A stretch of DNA of 64,000 nucleotides from Methyloceanibacter stevinii (GCF_001723355.1 NZ_LPWE01000013.1:310001-374000), one strand, 5' to 3'; shown: positions 52,792-63,126, counted from the first letter of the stretch. A program made the numbers and translations. Notes: a model not told the origin generated them from the letters alone.

Positions 52792-54794
52792 ATGTCCACG
52801 CAAGATGGTGGGTTTAGCCGCCGAAATGGCGGAACTTCCGCATTCGATTCAAACTGGACCGAGGGCGTTAACTCCCGAGGGCAGAACGCGACAAGCACGT
52901 CTGGGGTTCCATCGTGGGGGACAGGCCAGGCAAACACCGGAAAGAGTGAGGTACCTTCTATGGTTCAAGGAGCCGGCCGGCCAGGTCAGCCAAATCCCGG
53001 ACAGCCGTCCATTTTCGGAAATGGTGGCCCTTCGTTTGCGCAGATGCCGTCCTTCACGCCGGTGACGCGTGGCGCTCCGCAGCCTGCTGCACCCGCTCAG
53101 TCCGCCGCGCCGCAGCCCGCTCCCGCAGCCTTCAGCCCTCCGCCGCAGACATTCGCCGACCCGGCGCAGCGGCAGCCCCGGGCGCCGCAGCCCCAAGCGC
53201 CGCAGCAGCCCCAGGCCTATTCGGGCGCTCAGCCACATCATCCGCAGGCCCAGCCGCATCAGCCTCAGGCCTATTCGGCACCCACGGCCCCGCAGACCAG
53301 CGCGCCGTCGAGGGAGCTCCCGGATTTCGGTTCCACTGATCCCGGTTTCCCGGATTCCATTTTTGGCGACGTGAAACTTGGCGCCGGCGTCGAGCAGGAA
53401 GCCATGGCGGATGCCGGGTTCCCCGAAGAGGACGCCGCGTTCCCGGAACTCGCGACACCCGCTCCTTCGCATGCGCCCTCAGGCCAGGCATCCGGCCATC
53501 AGCCGCGCGTCGGCATTCGATGCGGGCCGGCATCAACCCGAAGCCTATCAGCCCGAAGCCTATTCCACGCAGCATCCTGGCGCCTATGCGCCGCAGCAGC
53601 CCGAAGCCTATGCGCAGCCTATGCCGGGCGCTGACGATGCCGCCATGTATGCGCAGTACGGACATCAGCAGGATGCCGGGTACGGCCAGGAAGCGTCCTA
53701 CGGTCAAGAAGCCTCCTACGGCCAAGAGACGCCTTACGGCCATGTGCCGCCCGCCGATCCCAGCCGGCAATTGCAGACCCTCGATCCCAACTACGGCCAG
53801 ACGCCCCATATCCCCCTTGGCGATCCGGGCGCCGGCATGCCGGGCGGCCATCAGGAATTCGGCCATCAGGAATTCTACGACGACAGTGGCGACGCGGACT
53901 TCATGGACGCCGGCATTGCTGCGTCTGAGACGGGCCTCAAATCCAAAATCATGGGAACGCTCAAGGGCCGCAGCACCGTCATGGTAGCCAGCGCGCTTCT
54001 TGGTGCGATCGCCCTCGGCGGCGCGCTCGCCTACGCCTACAAGCAGAGCGGCGGCGCTATCGGCAGCGGTGATGCGCCGATCGTGACGGCCGACGCCTCT
54101 CCCGTGAAAGCCGCCCCGGACTCTCCGGGCGGCAAAGAGTTCCCCCACAAGAACAAGCTGATCTACGACCGCCTGACGAATGGTGCGACGCCCGAGTCCG
54201 AGCGTCTTGTCCCGCGTCAGGAAGACGTGGCCGTTCCGGCGCTGCCGCCGCAACCGCCACGGCCGGTCTGCCGGCTCCGGTTGCCACGGCCGGTCCCGCT
54301 GGCGACACGGGCGGTCCGCGTAAGGTTCAGACCATGGTCGTCAATCCGGACGGGTCGGTCGAGGCCCCTGCCGCCGCGGCTATGGCCGATCAGGTACAGC
54401 TCAGGCAAATGCCGCCGCCGCTCAGGCCAACGGCATGATGGCGCAGCCGAACATGATGCCGGTTCCGTCCATCCAGCAGCCTGGAGCCGCGCCGCAGCAA
54501 ATGGCCGCCGCGACGCCTGCCGCCGCGCCGCCGGCTGCAGCCTCCTCCTACGTGGTTCAGCTCGGCTCCACCAAGAGCCAGACCGATGCCTTGGCGAACT
54601 TTGCCGACGCGCAGCAGAAATATCCGAGCCTCCTCGGCAGCTATCAGCCGCTCGTCCGGAAGACCGACCTCGGTCCGAAGGGCACCTGGTATCGGCTTCA
54701 GGTCGGGCCTCTCGCCGACAAGGATGCCGCTTACCGGCTTTGCGGCCAGCTGAAGGCCAAGGGCCATGGCGATTGCCTGGTGATGGCGCAGTAG
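52792..54794 (+). CDS. SPOR-domain envelope protein, three apparent indels
   Basis: This is a cytoplasm-anchored protein with a periplasmic peptidoglycan-binding SPOR domain. The long N-terminal part (about residues 1-375) is proline- and glutamine-rich with repeats of PEAY and YGQEAS. A single membrane helix follows (STVMVASALLGAIALGGALA). The C-terminus SYVVQLGSTKSQTDALANF to KAKGHGDCLVM (about the last 85 residues) is SPOR, which binds denuded glycan at the division site. The frame shifts near 53508, 54250 and 54392; each is repaired by one base and the repeats continue across. Placed between argS and nagZ, as in other Rhizobiales. Confidence 0.85.
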
Positions 54795-54845
54795 GACACC
54801 CACTGACTGCTTGACCGTGACACGTCCTGGGGCTAGCCCCGGAGC

Positions 54846-55895
54846 ATGGCATTCAAAGCTTTCATCTCGGGGTGCGCGACCACGGCCCTGACGGCCGCCG
54901 AGCGCGATCTCTTCGCGGCGGAGCGCCCCTGCGGTCTCATTCTGTTCAGACGGAATGTCGAGAACCCTGGCCAGGTCCAGGCACTCGTCGCCGACTTCAA
55001 GGAAGCGGTCGGGACGGAGGACGTCCTCGTTCTGATCGATCAGGAGGGCGGGCGAGTTCAGCGCCTGCGGCCGCCACATTGGCGGGAGATGCCGCCCGCA
55101 CAGATCTTCGGCGATCTCTATGCGAAAGACGAATTTGCGGGACGGCGTGCGGCTTTTGCGGCGGCGCGCTTGATGGCGGCCGAGGTGCACGACCTCGGCA
55201 TCAACGTGGACTGCACGCCCTGCATCGACGTTCGCCATCCGGGCGCCCACGACATCATTGGCGACAGGGCCTTTTCCACAGATCCGCAGACCGTCGCGGT
55301 TTTGGGCCGGGCCGTGATGAACGGCATGCTTGCCGGGGGCGTCTTGCCAGTCATCAAGCATGTGCCGGGTCACGGCCGGGCTTTAGCAGACAGCCATAAG
55401 TCACTGCCCCATATAGATGTTTCGCGCGAGGAACTGGAGGCCGTGGACTTCCTGCCTTTCCGGGAACTGCAGGACGCGCCCTTGGCCATGACGGCCCATG
55501 TCCTGTTGCCCGCCTATGACGAGCGGAACCCCGCGACGCTGTCTCCGGCTATAATGAAGGAAGTGATTCGCGATCAATTGGGACTTACCGGTTTGATCAT
55601 GACCGACGACATCTGCATGAAGGCGCTCTCGGGCACGCCCGGGGAGTTGACCCGTGCGGTCGTCGAGGCTGGATGCGACGTGGCGCTTCACTGCAGCGGC
55701 AAGTTCGATGAGATGGTCGATGTTGCCGGTGCGGCCCCGGAGCTCGCCGGAGAGTCGCTTGAGCGGTTTGAGAATGCGTTCGCGTGCCTCTTCGATCCCG
55801 AACCGTTCGACGAAGCCGAGGCGATGGCCTTGGTGAACGAAGCCGCCGCGATACGCGTTGCGGAAGTGGGTGCCGATCCGACGGAGCAGGTATGA
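54846..55895 (+). CDS. nagZ: Beta-N-acetylhexosaminidase NagZ
   Basis: NagZ is a family 3 glycosidase that frees N-acetylglucosamine from muropeptides during cell-wall recycling. The protein has 349 residues. Key stretches are CGLILFRRNVENP, LVLIDQEGGRVQRL, the loop KHVPGHGRALADSHKSLP with the catalytic histidine and aspartate, and LTGLIMTDDICMKAL with the nucleophile aspartate. No signal peptide, as expected for the cytoplasmic enzyme. Its stop overlaps the scpA start as ATGA (55892-55895), so translation is coupled. Confidence 0.95.
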   Translation: MAFKAFISGCATTALTAAERDLFAAERPCGLILFRRNVENPGQVQALVADFKEAVGTEDVLVLIDQEGGRVQRLRPPHWREMPPAQIFGDLYAKDEFAGRRAAFAAARLMAAEVHDLGINVDCTPCIDVRHPGAHDIIGDRAFSTDPQTVAVLGRAVMNGMLAGGVLPVIKHVPGHGRALADSHKSLPHIDVSREELEAVDFLPFRELQDAPLAMTAHVLLPAYDERNPATLSPAIMKEVIRDQLGLTGLIMTDDICMKALSGTPGELTRAVVEAGCDVALHCSGKFDEMVDVAGAAPELAGESLERFENAFACLFDPEPFDEAEAMALVNEAAAIRVAEVGADPTEQV

Positions 55896-56749
55896 GCGAA
55901 GACGGCCAGAAGGATCAGACAGACGGGCCCGACGGCGGACCGGAAGAGGTGAATCAGGCTGTTGCAGCCGATGCCGCCAACTGGGAATTCGCCGAGCAGG
56001 ACACGGACGAGGACGAGAAGCTCCGCGTGGATGTGGAGGGCTTCGAGGGACCGCTCGACCTGCTTCTGGCCATGGCGCGCACGCAGAAAGTGGACATCGC
56101 CAAGATCTCCGTTCTCGATCTCGCCCGGCAGTATCTCGAATTCATCGAAGAGGCCAAACGCCTGCGTCTCGAACTGGCCGCGGACTATCTGGTGATGGCC
56201 GCGTGGCTGACATTCCTGAAGTCCAAGCTGCTTCTGCCGCCTGAGCCGTCGAACGAGGACGAACTTTCGGGCGAGGAACTCGCGGCGATGCTCGCCTTCC
56301 GGCTGCAGCGCCTCGACGCGATGCGGGATAAGGCCGCGCAGCTGATGACCCGCAAGCGCCTTGGCCGGGATGTGTTTCCGCGCGCGAGCCCGAGCCTATT
56401 CCGCGTCACGCGGACCAGCGTTTACGACGCCAATGTCTACGACCTCCTGAAGGCCTATGCGCAGCAGCGCCAGCGGAACGCGGTGCGGACGCTGCACATG
56501 GAGAAGCGGACGGTTTGGTCCTTGAAGGAAGCGCGCGACGAATTGGAGCGCCTGCTGGGCATGGCCTGCGATTGGGCGCCGCTCGATCAGATCCTGGCGG
56601 AGTTCCTGGTCGAGCCTGAAATCAGGCGTACTGCGCTCGCATCGAGTTTTACGGCGACCCTCGAGATGACACGCGAGGGGGCGTTGGAGATCCGCCAGGC
56701 AAAGTCGTTTGCACCGCTCTTGGTGCGCCGGCGGGGCGAAGCAGGTTAG
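55892..56749 (+). CDS. scpA: Segregation and condensation protein A
   Basis: ScpA is the kleisin that joins SMC heads in the bacterial condensin. The protein has 285 residues. After an acidic 45-residue tail comes VDVEGFEGPLDLLLAMARTQKVDIAKISVLDLARQYL (split over residues 48-85), the conserved N-terminal SMC-binding part, then LELAADYLVMAAWLTFLKSKLLLP. The winged helix at the C-terminus holds GALEIRQAKSFAPLLVRRR. The start ATG 55892 overlaps nagZ. scpB follows 93 bases later. Confidence 0.94.
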   Translation: MSEDGQKDQTDGPDGGPEEVNQAVAADAANWEFAEQDTDEDEKLRVDVEGFEGPLDLLLAMARTQKVDIAKISVLDLARQYLEFIEEAKRLRLELAADYLVMAAWLTFLKSKLLLPPEPSNEDELSGEELAAMLAFRLQRLDAMRDKAAQLMTRKRLGRDVFPRASPSLFRVTRTSVYDANVYDLLKAYAQQRQRNAVRTLHMEKRTVWSLKEARDELERLLGMACDWAPLDQILAEFLVEPEIRRTALASSFTATLEMTREGALEIRQAKSFAPLLVRRRGEAG

Positions 56750-56842
56750 GGAACGGCCGATCGGCGCCGTTCGGTTGAGTTGGTCGAGTCTGAGTAGCGA
56801 GGGTTAGCGTCGACGGAATTCAAAATCGCGAAGGGGTGCGCT

Positions 56843-57898
56843 ATGTCGAAGCCCAAACTGTCGCCATCGAAGTCCGCTCGGATCAAGCGGGAGGTCGCCC
56901 GGACGAGCCCGGCGAAGACTGGGGGGCCGACGCTCGCGGAGGTCCTGAACGACCTATCGGATTTCGCGCACACCCTTGGCGAGAGCGAAGCGACGCTCCA
57001 GCAATTCGACGAGGTTTTGAAAACGGTGGGGGCGGATCCCACGAATGTGTCGCACTTGGAGGCGAAAAAGACGGTGATAACAAAAGGCGCGGGGGCGCAA
57101 ATGTCGGCAAAGCAAGCGGAAAGGGTAACTGACGTGACGGCGGAAAGGGATGAGCAGGGCGCGGATGCGCCGATGCTGCCGCTGCCGTCCAACGTGATGG
57201 CGCTGCCGTCGGCCGATCGGCGGGAGAAGCTGCGCATCATGGAGGCCCTTCTGTTCGCGGCCAAGGAGCCCCTGAAAGAGAAGGAACTGGCTCTCCACTT
57301 TGGAGCCGAAGAGGACGTTCAGGCGCTCCTGGAAGAACTCCAGGGCCTCTATGCGGGGCGGGGCGTCAATCTCGTCCGGGTGGCCGGCAAGTGGGCCTTC
57401 CGGACGGCGGACGACCTTTCCTATCTCCTGGAACGCCAGGCCGTGGCGCAGCGGCGTCTGTCGCGCGCGGCGCTGGAGACCTTGGCGATCATCGCCTACC
57501 ACCAGCCCGTCACGCGCGCCGAGATCGAAGAAATTCGCGGCGTCTCGACGTCCAAGGGCACGCTGGACGTGCTCCTAGAGACCGGCTGGGTCAAGCTCAG
57601 AGGCCGCCGCCGGGCGCCGGGCCGGCCCGTGACCTACGGCACCACGGACGACTTCCTGGAGCATTTCGGCTTCGAGCAGATCCAAGACCTGCCGGGACTG
57701 CGGGAGCTCAAAGGAGCCGGCCTCCTGGATTCGAACCTGCCGCCGGGCTTTTCGATGCCGAGCCCCGACGATGCCGCCGAACTCCGTGAGGACGAGGACC
57801 CGCTCGAGGACGAAGAGGGCGAGGAGCCGCTCGGCGTCAACGACGACGACGTTCTCGCAGAGGACGAACCCGCCGAGACCGAGAAGCAGAGCGACTAG
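56843..57898 (+). CDS. scpB: Segregation and condensation protein B with a long N-terminal extension
   Basis: ScpB is the winged-helix partner of ScpA. The conserved core begins near residue 124 (DRREKLRIMEALLFAAKEPL) and includes YLLERQAVAQRRLSRAALETLAIIAYHQPVTRAEIEEIRGV (split) and GRRRAPGRPVTYGTTDDFLEHFGF. An acidic tail follows. The first 120 residues are extra: a lysine-rich stretch and a helical part (LAEVLNDLSDFAHTLGESEA) with no recognised family. AAGGGG before 56843 supports that start; internal ATGs at 57101 and 57173 would give a normal ScpB. The extension could also be a separate small protein read through. Confidence 0.92.
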   Translation: MSKPKLSPSKSARIKREVARTSPAKTGGPTLAEVLNDLSDFAHTLGESEATLQQFDEVLKTVGADPTNVSHLEAKKTVITKGAGAQMSAKQAERVTDVTAERDEQGADAPMLPLPSNVMALPSADRREKLRIMEALLFAAKEPLKEKELALHFGAEEDVQALLEELQGLYAGRGVNLVRVAGKWAFRTADDLSYLLERQAVAQRRLSRAALETLAIIAYHQPVTRAEIEEIRGVSTSKGTLDVLLETGWVKLRGRRRAPGRPVTYGTTDDFLEHFGFEQIQDLPGLRELKGAGLLDSNLPPGFSMPSPDDAAELREDEDPLEDEEGEEPLGVNDDDVLAEDEPAETEKQSD

Positions 57899-57974
57899 GC
57901 GATGTTCGGCCGTGACGCCGCAGCGCGACATTGAAGCGTTGCCTATCGGCCTTCCGGTCGCGTAGACCATTGCG

Positions 57975-59102
57975 ATGCTCAACGTATTCAAGGCCCGGGC
58001 AGGGGGCGGCGCTAACGGCGCGCTCCGGACCGGACGGGGGAAAGCCGCGGTCACCTTCGCGGCACGTCTCGACGTCGACCATGTCTCCCGCCGCTACGGC
58101 CAATCTTTCGCGCTCAAGGACGTCACGCTCGAGGTGGAGCCGAGCAAGATCCTCTGCCTGCTCGGGCCCTCGGGCTGCGGTAAGACAACCCTGCTTCGGA
58201 TTATCGCCGGCGTAGAGGCGCCGAGCAGCGGCGCGATCCGGCTCGAAGGCGAAGAAGTGGCAGGGCCCAATCGCTTCGTGCCGCCCGAAAAGCGTGGCGT
58301 GGGGCTCATGTTCCAGGACTTCGCCCTGTTTCCGCATCTTACGATCCTGGAAAACGTGGCGTTCGGCTTGCGTGCGCTGACAAAGCAGGAAGCAAAGGCG
58401 GAGGCGCACACGGCCCTGGAGCGCGTCGGTCTTGCCCATTACGAAAACGAGTATCCGCACATCCTGTCGGGCGGTCAGCAGCAGCGCGTGGCGCTCGCCC
58501 GCGCCATTGCCCCGCGTCCCGGAGTCATCCTCATGGACGAGCCGTTCTCAGGGTTAGACTCGCAATTGCGCGAGAGCATGCGCGAAGAGACGCTGGCGAT
58601 CGTGCGGGAATCGCGCGCGACCTGCATCGTCGTCACCCATGACGCGGAAGAAGCCATGCGCATGGGCGACGTCATCGCCCTGATGCGCGACGGCCATGTC
58701 GTGCAGATGGGCCCGCCGCTGGACCTGTATCGCGCGCCCAAGGACATTTTCGCGGCCCGCACGTTCTCGGACCTGAACGAGTTGCCGGCCCGGGTCCAAG
58801 GGGGAAGGGCCGAAACACCGCTCGGCACCTTCGCGGCGCCGGATTTTGAAGACGGCACGAGCGTGATCGTTTGCGTCCGGCAGGGGGGTATTCGCCTGCT
58901 GGAGGCGGGGCAAGGAACGCCAGGGCGCGTGCTGGACTCGCGCTTCCTCGGCGATGTGGGGCTGCTCGAGATCGCCGTGGATGGCGTCGCAGCGCCTGTC
59001 CTCGTGCGCGTGCGTGAAGCGGACATGCCTGCGCGCGGCACGGAAATTGGCGTCGGTGTCGACGAAAGCGCGGTGCTCATCTTCGCTTCGCAGGACGACT
59101 AA
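57975..59102 (+). CDS. ABC transporter ATP-binding protein, FbpC/PotA-like, without permease
   Basis: The protein has 375 residues. Walker A LGPSGCGKTTLLRIIAGVE, Q-loop FQDFALFPHLT, signature LSGGQQQRVALARA, Walker B VILMDEPFSGLD and the switch histidine in CIVVTHDAEEAMRM are all present. The C-terminal 110 residues form a TOBE-type domain. This architecture belongs to importers of iron(III), sulfate, spermidine or sugar. No permease or binding protein lies beside it, so the rest of the system must be elsewhere. A 30-residue glycine-rich start precedes the ATPase and an internal start is possible. Confidence 0.9.
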   Translation: MLNVFKARAGGGANGALRTGRGKAAVTFAARLDVDHVSRRYGQSFALKDVTLEVEPSKILCLLGPSGCGKTTLLRIIAGVEAPSSGAIRLEGEEVAGPNRFVPPEKRGVGLMFQDFALFPHLTILENVAFGLRALTKQEAKAEAHTALERVGLAHYENEYPHILSGGQQQRVALARAIAPRPGVILMDEPFSGLDSQLRESMREETLAIVRESRATCIVVTHDAEEAMRMGDVIALMRDGHVVQMGPPLDLYRAPKDIFAARTFSDLNELPARVQGGRAETPLGTFAAPDFEDGTSVIVCVRQGGIRLLEAGQGTPGRVLDSRFLGDVGLLEIAVDGVAAPVLVRVREADMPARGTEIGVGVDESAVLIFASQDD

Positions 59103-59224
59103 GAGCCCAATTCGGGCCCCCGGGCCGCTGCTTGCGGTGCGGGGTTCTTTGCTGCCATAGTGCGGCCAAATCGTTGAAACGTATGGCGTGATCTCCGCAC
59201 CAGGAGACGGCCACGGAGGTCGAT

Positions 59225-59452
59225 ATGGGACCAAGTTGGTGGCAGATTCTGATTGTCCTGCTTCTGTTCGTGCTGCTGTTCGGCCGGGGCAAGATCTCCG
59301 ACCTGATGGGCGACGTCGCGAAGGGCATCAAGAGCTTCAAGTCGGGACTTGCCGACGAAGACAAGGATGCCGAGGACGCGAAGGTCATCCAACACGAGAG
59401 CCCCGTGCCGCCGTCGAAGGCGCACGAGACGGATAAGCAGAAATCGAGCTAG
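59225..59452 (+). CDS. tatA: Twin-arginine translocase subunit TatA
   Basis: TatA forms the membrane pore of the Tat pathway. The 75 residues show one membrane helix ([19 protein letters not shown]), the FGRGK hinge, an amphipathic helix ([19 protein letters not shown]) and an acidic tail. It starts the tatABC operon. MsrB at 31.5 kb carries a matching twin-arginine signal, so it is a likely substrate. Confidence 0.96.
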   Translation: MGPSWWQILIVLLLFVLLFGRGKISDLMGDVAKGIKSFKSGLADEDKDAEDAKVIQHESPVPPSKAHETDKQKSS

Positions 59453-59515
59453 CCGCGGCGCTTTCGCGAGGCCGGACCGGTCCGCGCGCGCCGTCGCGAC
59501 ACGTTTATCAAGCCC

Positions 59516-60024
59516 ATGCTGGACATTGGATGGTCTGAACTGTTGGTGGTCGCCATCGTGGCGATCGTGGTGGTCGGCCCAAAGGACCTCCCCAAGCTCA
59601 TGCGCACGGTCGGTTTCTATGTCGGCAAGGCGCGGCGCGCGGCCGCTGATTTCCAGCGCCAGTTCAACGAGGCCATCGCCGAGAGCGAAGCCGACGAAGT
59701 CCGGAAGAACCTCGAGGCGATCCGCGCCAATATGGGCCCGGCGCCGGACCTCAGTCAGCCGATCGGCAAACCGTTGATGACGGGACCTTCGGCACCCGCC
59801 AAACCGGTTTCGTCACACCGCCTGAAACGGCGGTCGAAGAACCGGCGCTCCCCGAACCGCCGGCCAAACAGGCCGCCGCGAAGAAGACACCGGCGAAGAA
59901 GACTTCCGCAAAGAAGACTCAGGCAAAGAAGGCCCCCGCAAAAAAGAAGGCGCAGGCCAAGAAGAAGCCAACAGTGGCCAAGAAGGCCGCGAAGGCCGAC
60001 GATAGCGGCGAGCCGAAGCCGTGA
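59516..60024 (+). CDS. tatB: Twin-arginine translocase subunit TatB, one frame break
   Basis: TatB receives twin-arginine precursors together with TatC. The helix MLDIGWSELLVVAIVAIVVV, GPKDLPKLMRTVGFYVGKAR and an amphipathic helix are followed by a flexible tail. After SAPAKP the printed frame becomes arginine-rich nonsense running into tatC; one added base near 59807 gives VTPPETAVEEPALPEPPAKQ and a tail of AKK repeats ending at a TGA (60022-60024). That stop overlaps the tatC GTG, which confirms the corrected frame. About 170 residues, with the lysine/alanine tail typical of Rhizobiales TatB. Confidence 0.93.
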
Positions 60025-60815
60025 GCGACGAAGAGGACATCAACGAGAGCAAGGCACCGCTCATCGATCATCTGATCGAGCTGAGACGGCGGCTGCTATG
60101 GGCGCTCGCCGCGACCTTCGTCGCCTTCATCGTCTGCTTCTGGTTCGCGAAGCCCATCTACAACCTGCTGCTGTGGCCGTATCGCTGGGCCGCGGGCGTC
60201 GATGCGCCCATCGAGTTGATCTACACGGCGCCGCAGGAATTCTTCTTCACCCAGGTCAAGCTCGCACTGTTCGGGGCGATTTTCATCGCCTTCCCGGTGA
60301 TTGCCTCGCAGCTCTACATGTTCGTGGCGCCGGGCCTGTATCGCAGCGAGCGCAAGGCATTTCTGCCGTTCCTGGTCGCCACGCCCATCCTGTTCCTGAT
60401 CGGCGCCGCGCTTGTCTATTTCGTGGCTATGCCGCTCGCCATGACGTTCTTCCTGTCTATGCAGGAGACCGGCGACGATGGTGTGCAGATCCTGCTGACC
60501 GCGAAGGTCAGCGAGTACCTGTCCCTGATCATGATGCTGATCATCGGTTTCGGCATCTGCTTCCAGTTGCCGGTGCTGCTGACGCTGCTGGCGCGGGCCG
60601 GGCTCGTCGGCTCCGACACGCTCAAACACTACAGGCGCCATGCCATCCTCGGCGTGTTCGTCGCGGCCGCGGTGTTGACCCCGCCGGACCCGGTCAGCCA
60701 GATAGCCCTGGCGGTGCCGACGCTGCTTCTCTACGAGATCTCGATCTTCTGCGTACGCATGGTGGAGAAGAAGAGGGCGGCCAATGAGGCGCCGTCCACG
60801 GCACCGTCATCTTGA
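60021..60815 (+). CDS. tatC: Twin-arginine translocase subunit TatC
   Basis: TatC is the six-helix receptor for twin-arginine signals. The protein has 264 residues: LIDHLIELRRRLLWALAATF at the start, then FFTQVKLALFGAIFIAFPVIA, APGLYRSERKAFLPFL, FFLSMQETGDDG-type loop and YRRHAILGVFVAAAVLTPPDPVSQ near the end. These are the conserved family blocks. It starts at GTG 60021 within the GTGA overlap with tatB. The frame is intact. Confidence 0.96.
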   Translation: MSDEEDINESKAPLIDHLIELRRRLLWALAATFVAFIVCFWFAKPIYNLLLWPYRWAAGVDAPIELIYTAPQEFFFTQVKLALFGAIFIAFPVIASQLYMFVAPGLYRSERKAFLPFLVATPILFLIGAALVYFVAMPLAMTFFLSMQETGDDGVQILLTAKVSEYLSLIMMLIIGFGICFQLPVLLTLLARAGLVGSDTLKHYRRHAILGVFVAAAVLTPPDPVSQIALAVPTLLLYEISIFCVRMVEKKRAANEAPSTAPSS

Positions 60816-60919
60816 GGCGCGAGCCCCTCGCTAGCCATAAGTCCGGCTGACAAGGCAGGCCTCTCGCTCTATACGGGGGCGGAACCCCATACGCCGATGA
60901 CCTGAAAGAGACTTCACCC

Positions 60920-62215
60920 GTGCTTGACGTCAAATGGATACGCGAGAACCCCGACGCCTTCGTCGCCGGGCTTGAGAAGCGGTTTTTCACTCCCGCGCCC
61001 GCCGAGATTTTGAATCAGATTCTGACCCTCGATTCGCAACGCCGCGAAACGATTCAGCAATTGCAGGACCTGCAGGCGCGCCGCAACGCGGTTTCCAAGG
61101 ACATCGGCAAGGCCAAGAAGGACAAGAACGAGGCCGAAGCCCAGCGTCTGATGGACGAGGTGGCGGGTCTCAAAGAGACGATCCAGAAGGGCGAGGAGGA
61201 CGAGCGCGCGCAGGACCAGGCCATGCGCGATCTCCTGGCGGGCATCCCCAACATGCCGGCCGACGACGTGCCTGTCGGTCCCGACGAGGACGCCAACGTC
61301 GAACTGCGCAAGGTCGGCGATCTTCCGAGCTTCGACTTCGCGCCGAAGCAGCATTTCGAGATCGGCGAGGCGCTCGGCCTCATGGATTTCGAGACGGCCG
61401 CAAAGTTGTCCGGGTCTCGCTTCGTGGTGCTGAAGGGTGCGCTGGCCCGGCTCGAGCGTGCGCTATCCCAGTTCATGCTCGACCTGCACACGGACCAGCA
61501 CGGTTACACCGAAGTGAACCCGCCGCTGCTCGTGCGCGACGACACTATGTTCGGCACAGCGCAACTGCCGAAGTTCGAGGAAGACCAATTTCCCGCAGGC
61601 GAGGGGTACTGGCTCATCCCGACAGCCGAAGTACCACTCACGAACCTAGCTCGTGAGGACATCGCTGACGAGGCGAGCCTTCCCATGCGCGTCACGGCGG
61701 GTACGCCGTGCTTCCGCGCCGAAGCGGGCGCGGCGGGGCGGGATACGCGCGGCATGATCCGCCAGCATCAGTTCACCAAGGTCGAGCTCGTCTCGGTGAC
61801 GACGCCGGAACAATCGGCCGAGGAGCACGAGCGCATGACCAAGTGCGCCGAGACCGTGCTGCAGAAGCTCGGGCTGCCTTATCGGGTAATGGTCCTGTCG
61901 ACCGGCGACATGGGCTTCTCCGCCCAGAAGACCTACGACATCGAAGTCTGGCTGCCGGGACAGGACATGTACCGCGAGATCTCCTCTTGCTCCGTGTGCG
62001 GCGACTTCCAGGCCCGCCGCATGAACGCCCGCTACCGGCCCGCCGACTCCAAATCGCCACGGCTCGTGCATACGCTGAACGGCTCCGGCGTGGCCGTGGG
62101 CCGCGCGCTCATCGCAGTGCTGGAGAACTACCAGGAAGCCGATGGCAGCGTCCGCGTGCCGGAGGCCCTGCAGCCTTACATGGGCGGGCTCACCAAGATC
62201 GAAGCACCGGCGTGA
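60920..62215 (+). CDS. serS: Serine-tRNA ligase
   Basis: This class II synthetase of 431 residues charges tRNA-Ser and tRNA-Sec. The N-terminal coiled-coil arm (about residues 30-105) binds the long variable arm. Motif 2 lies in [24 protein letters not shown] and motif 3 in [20 protein letters not shown]. It starts at GTG 60920 and the frame is intact. serS after tatC and before surE is a conserved Rhizobiales order. Confidence 0.97.
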   Translation: MLDVKWIRENPDAFVAGLEKRFFTPAPAEILNQILTLDSQRRETIQQLQDLQARRNAVSKDIGKAKKDKNEAEAQRLMDEVAGLKETIQKGEEDERAQDQAMRDLLAGIPNMPADDVPVGPDEDANVELRKVGDLPSFDFAPKQHFEIGEALGLMDFETAAKLSGSRFVVLKGALARLERALSQFMLDLHTDQHGYTEVNPPLLVRDDTMFGTAQLPKFEEDQFPAGEGYWLIPTAEVPLTNLAREDIADEASLPMRVTAGTPCFRAEAGAAGRDTRGMIRQHQFTKVELVSVTTPEQSAEEHERMTKCAETVLQKLGLPYRVMVLSTGDMGFSAQKTYDIEVWLPGQDMYREISSCSVCGDFQARRMNARYRPADSKSPRLVHTLNGSGVAVGRALIAVLENYQEADGSVRVPEALQPYMGGLTKIEAPA

Positions 62216-62262
62216 ATCAAAATCCCAGCAGGTAAGGCAAAGCACCGGAAACGACTCGAAGA

Positions 62263-63036
62263 ATGCGCATCCTGATTACCAACGACGATGGCGTCGAAGC
62301 GGCCGGTCTCGACGTGCTGGAAAAGATCGCCACGGACCTCACGGACGATGTCTGGGTGGTCGCGCCCGAGACGGACAATAGCGGTGCCTCTCACTCGCTG
62401 ACACTCGCCGAGCCCTTGCGCATGCGCGAGCTCGGCAAGCGCCGTTATGCGGTGAAGGGTACGCCGACCGACTGCGTGATCATGGGCGTGCGCTATCTCC
62501 TGAAGGACCAGCCGCCCGATCTCGTGCTGTCAGGTGTCAATCGCGGCCAGAACCTTGCCGACGACGTGAACTATTCCGGGACCGTCGCCGGGGCCATCGA
62601 GGGCTCGCTGCTGGGGATCCCGTCGATCGCCATGAGTCAGGCGATCAGCAATTACGATCATGGTGTGCCGCCCTGGGATACGCCCATGGTCCATGGCGCT
62701 GGCCTCGTGCGGAAGCTGCTCGACGCGGGCTGGCCCACGGGCTCGGTGATCAACGTGAATTTCCCGGATTGCTCGCCCGATCAAGTGAAGGGGGTCGCGG
62801 TGACCGTGCAGGGGTTCCGCGATACCGCGCTGCTCGATATCGACGACCGCATGGATACGCGCGGCAAGGCCTATTACTGGATCGGCATCGCCAAGCGCGG
62901 TCCCAACCCGCCCAAGGGCTCGGACCTGTGGGCGGTTCGCTCCAACCTGATTTCCGTGACGCCGCTTTGCCTCGACTTTACCGACCACGGTGCTCTCTCG
63001 GATCTGGCTTCCGTCTTGGAAGAAAGGGATAAATAG
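62263..63036 (+). CDS. surE: 5'/3'-nucleotidase SurE
   Basis: SurE is a metal-dependent phosphatase acting on nucleoside monophosphates and short polyphosphate in stationary phase. The 257 residues begin MRILITNDDGVEAAGLDVLE, with the paired metal aspartates, then VVAPETDNSGASHSLTL, KGTPTDCVIMGVRYLL and LVLSGVNRGQNLADDVNYSGTVAGA (split), all conserved in SurE. It is normally coupled with pcm, which follows after 90 bases. Confidence 0.97.
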   Translation: MRILITNDDGVEAAGLDVLEKIATDLTDDVWVVAPETDNSGASHSLTLAEPLRMRELGKRRYAVKGTPTDCVIMGVRYLLKDQPPDLVLSGVNRGQNLADDVNYSGTVAGAIEGSLLGIPSIAMSQAISNYDHGVPPWDTPMVHGAGLVRKLLDAGWPTGSVINVNFPDCSPDQVKGVAVTVQGFRDTALLDIDDRMDTRGKAYYWIGIAKRGPNPPKGSDLWAVRSNLISVTPLCLDFTDHGALSDLASVLEERDK

Positions 63037-63126
63037 TCCCCATCTCGTCGTGCTAGTCCTTACCCAAGAAGGGGAGAATCGGCCGATATTGTCCGGAAAT
63101 CCCATCCGGGGAGGAGATGGACGCTG

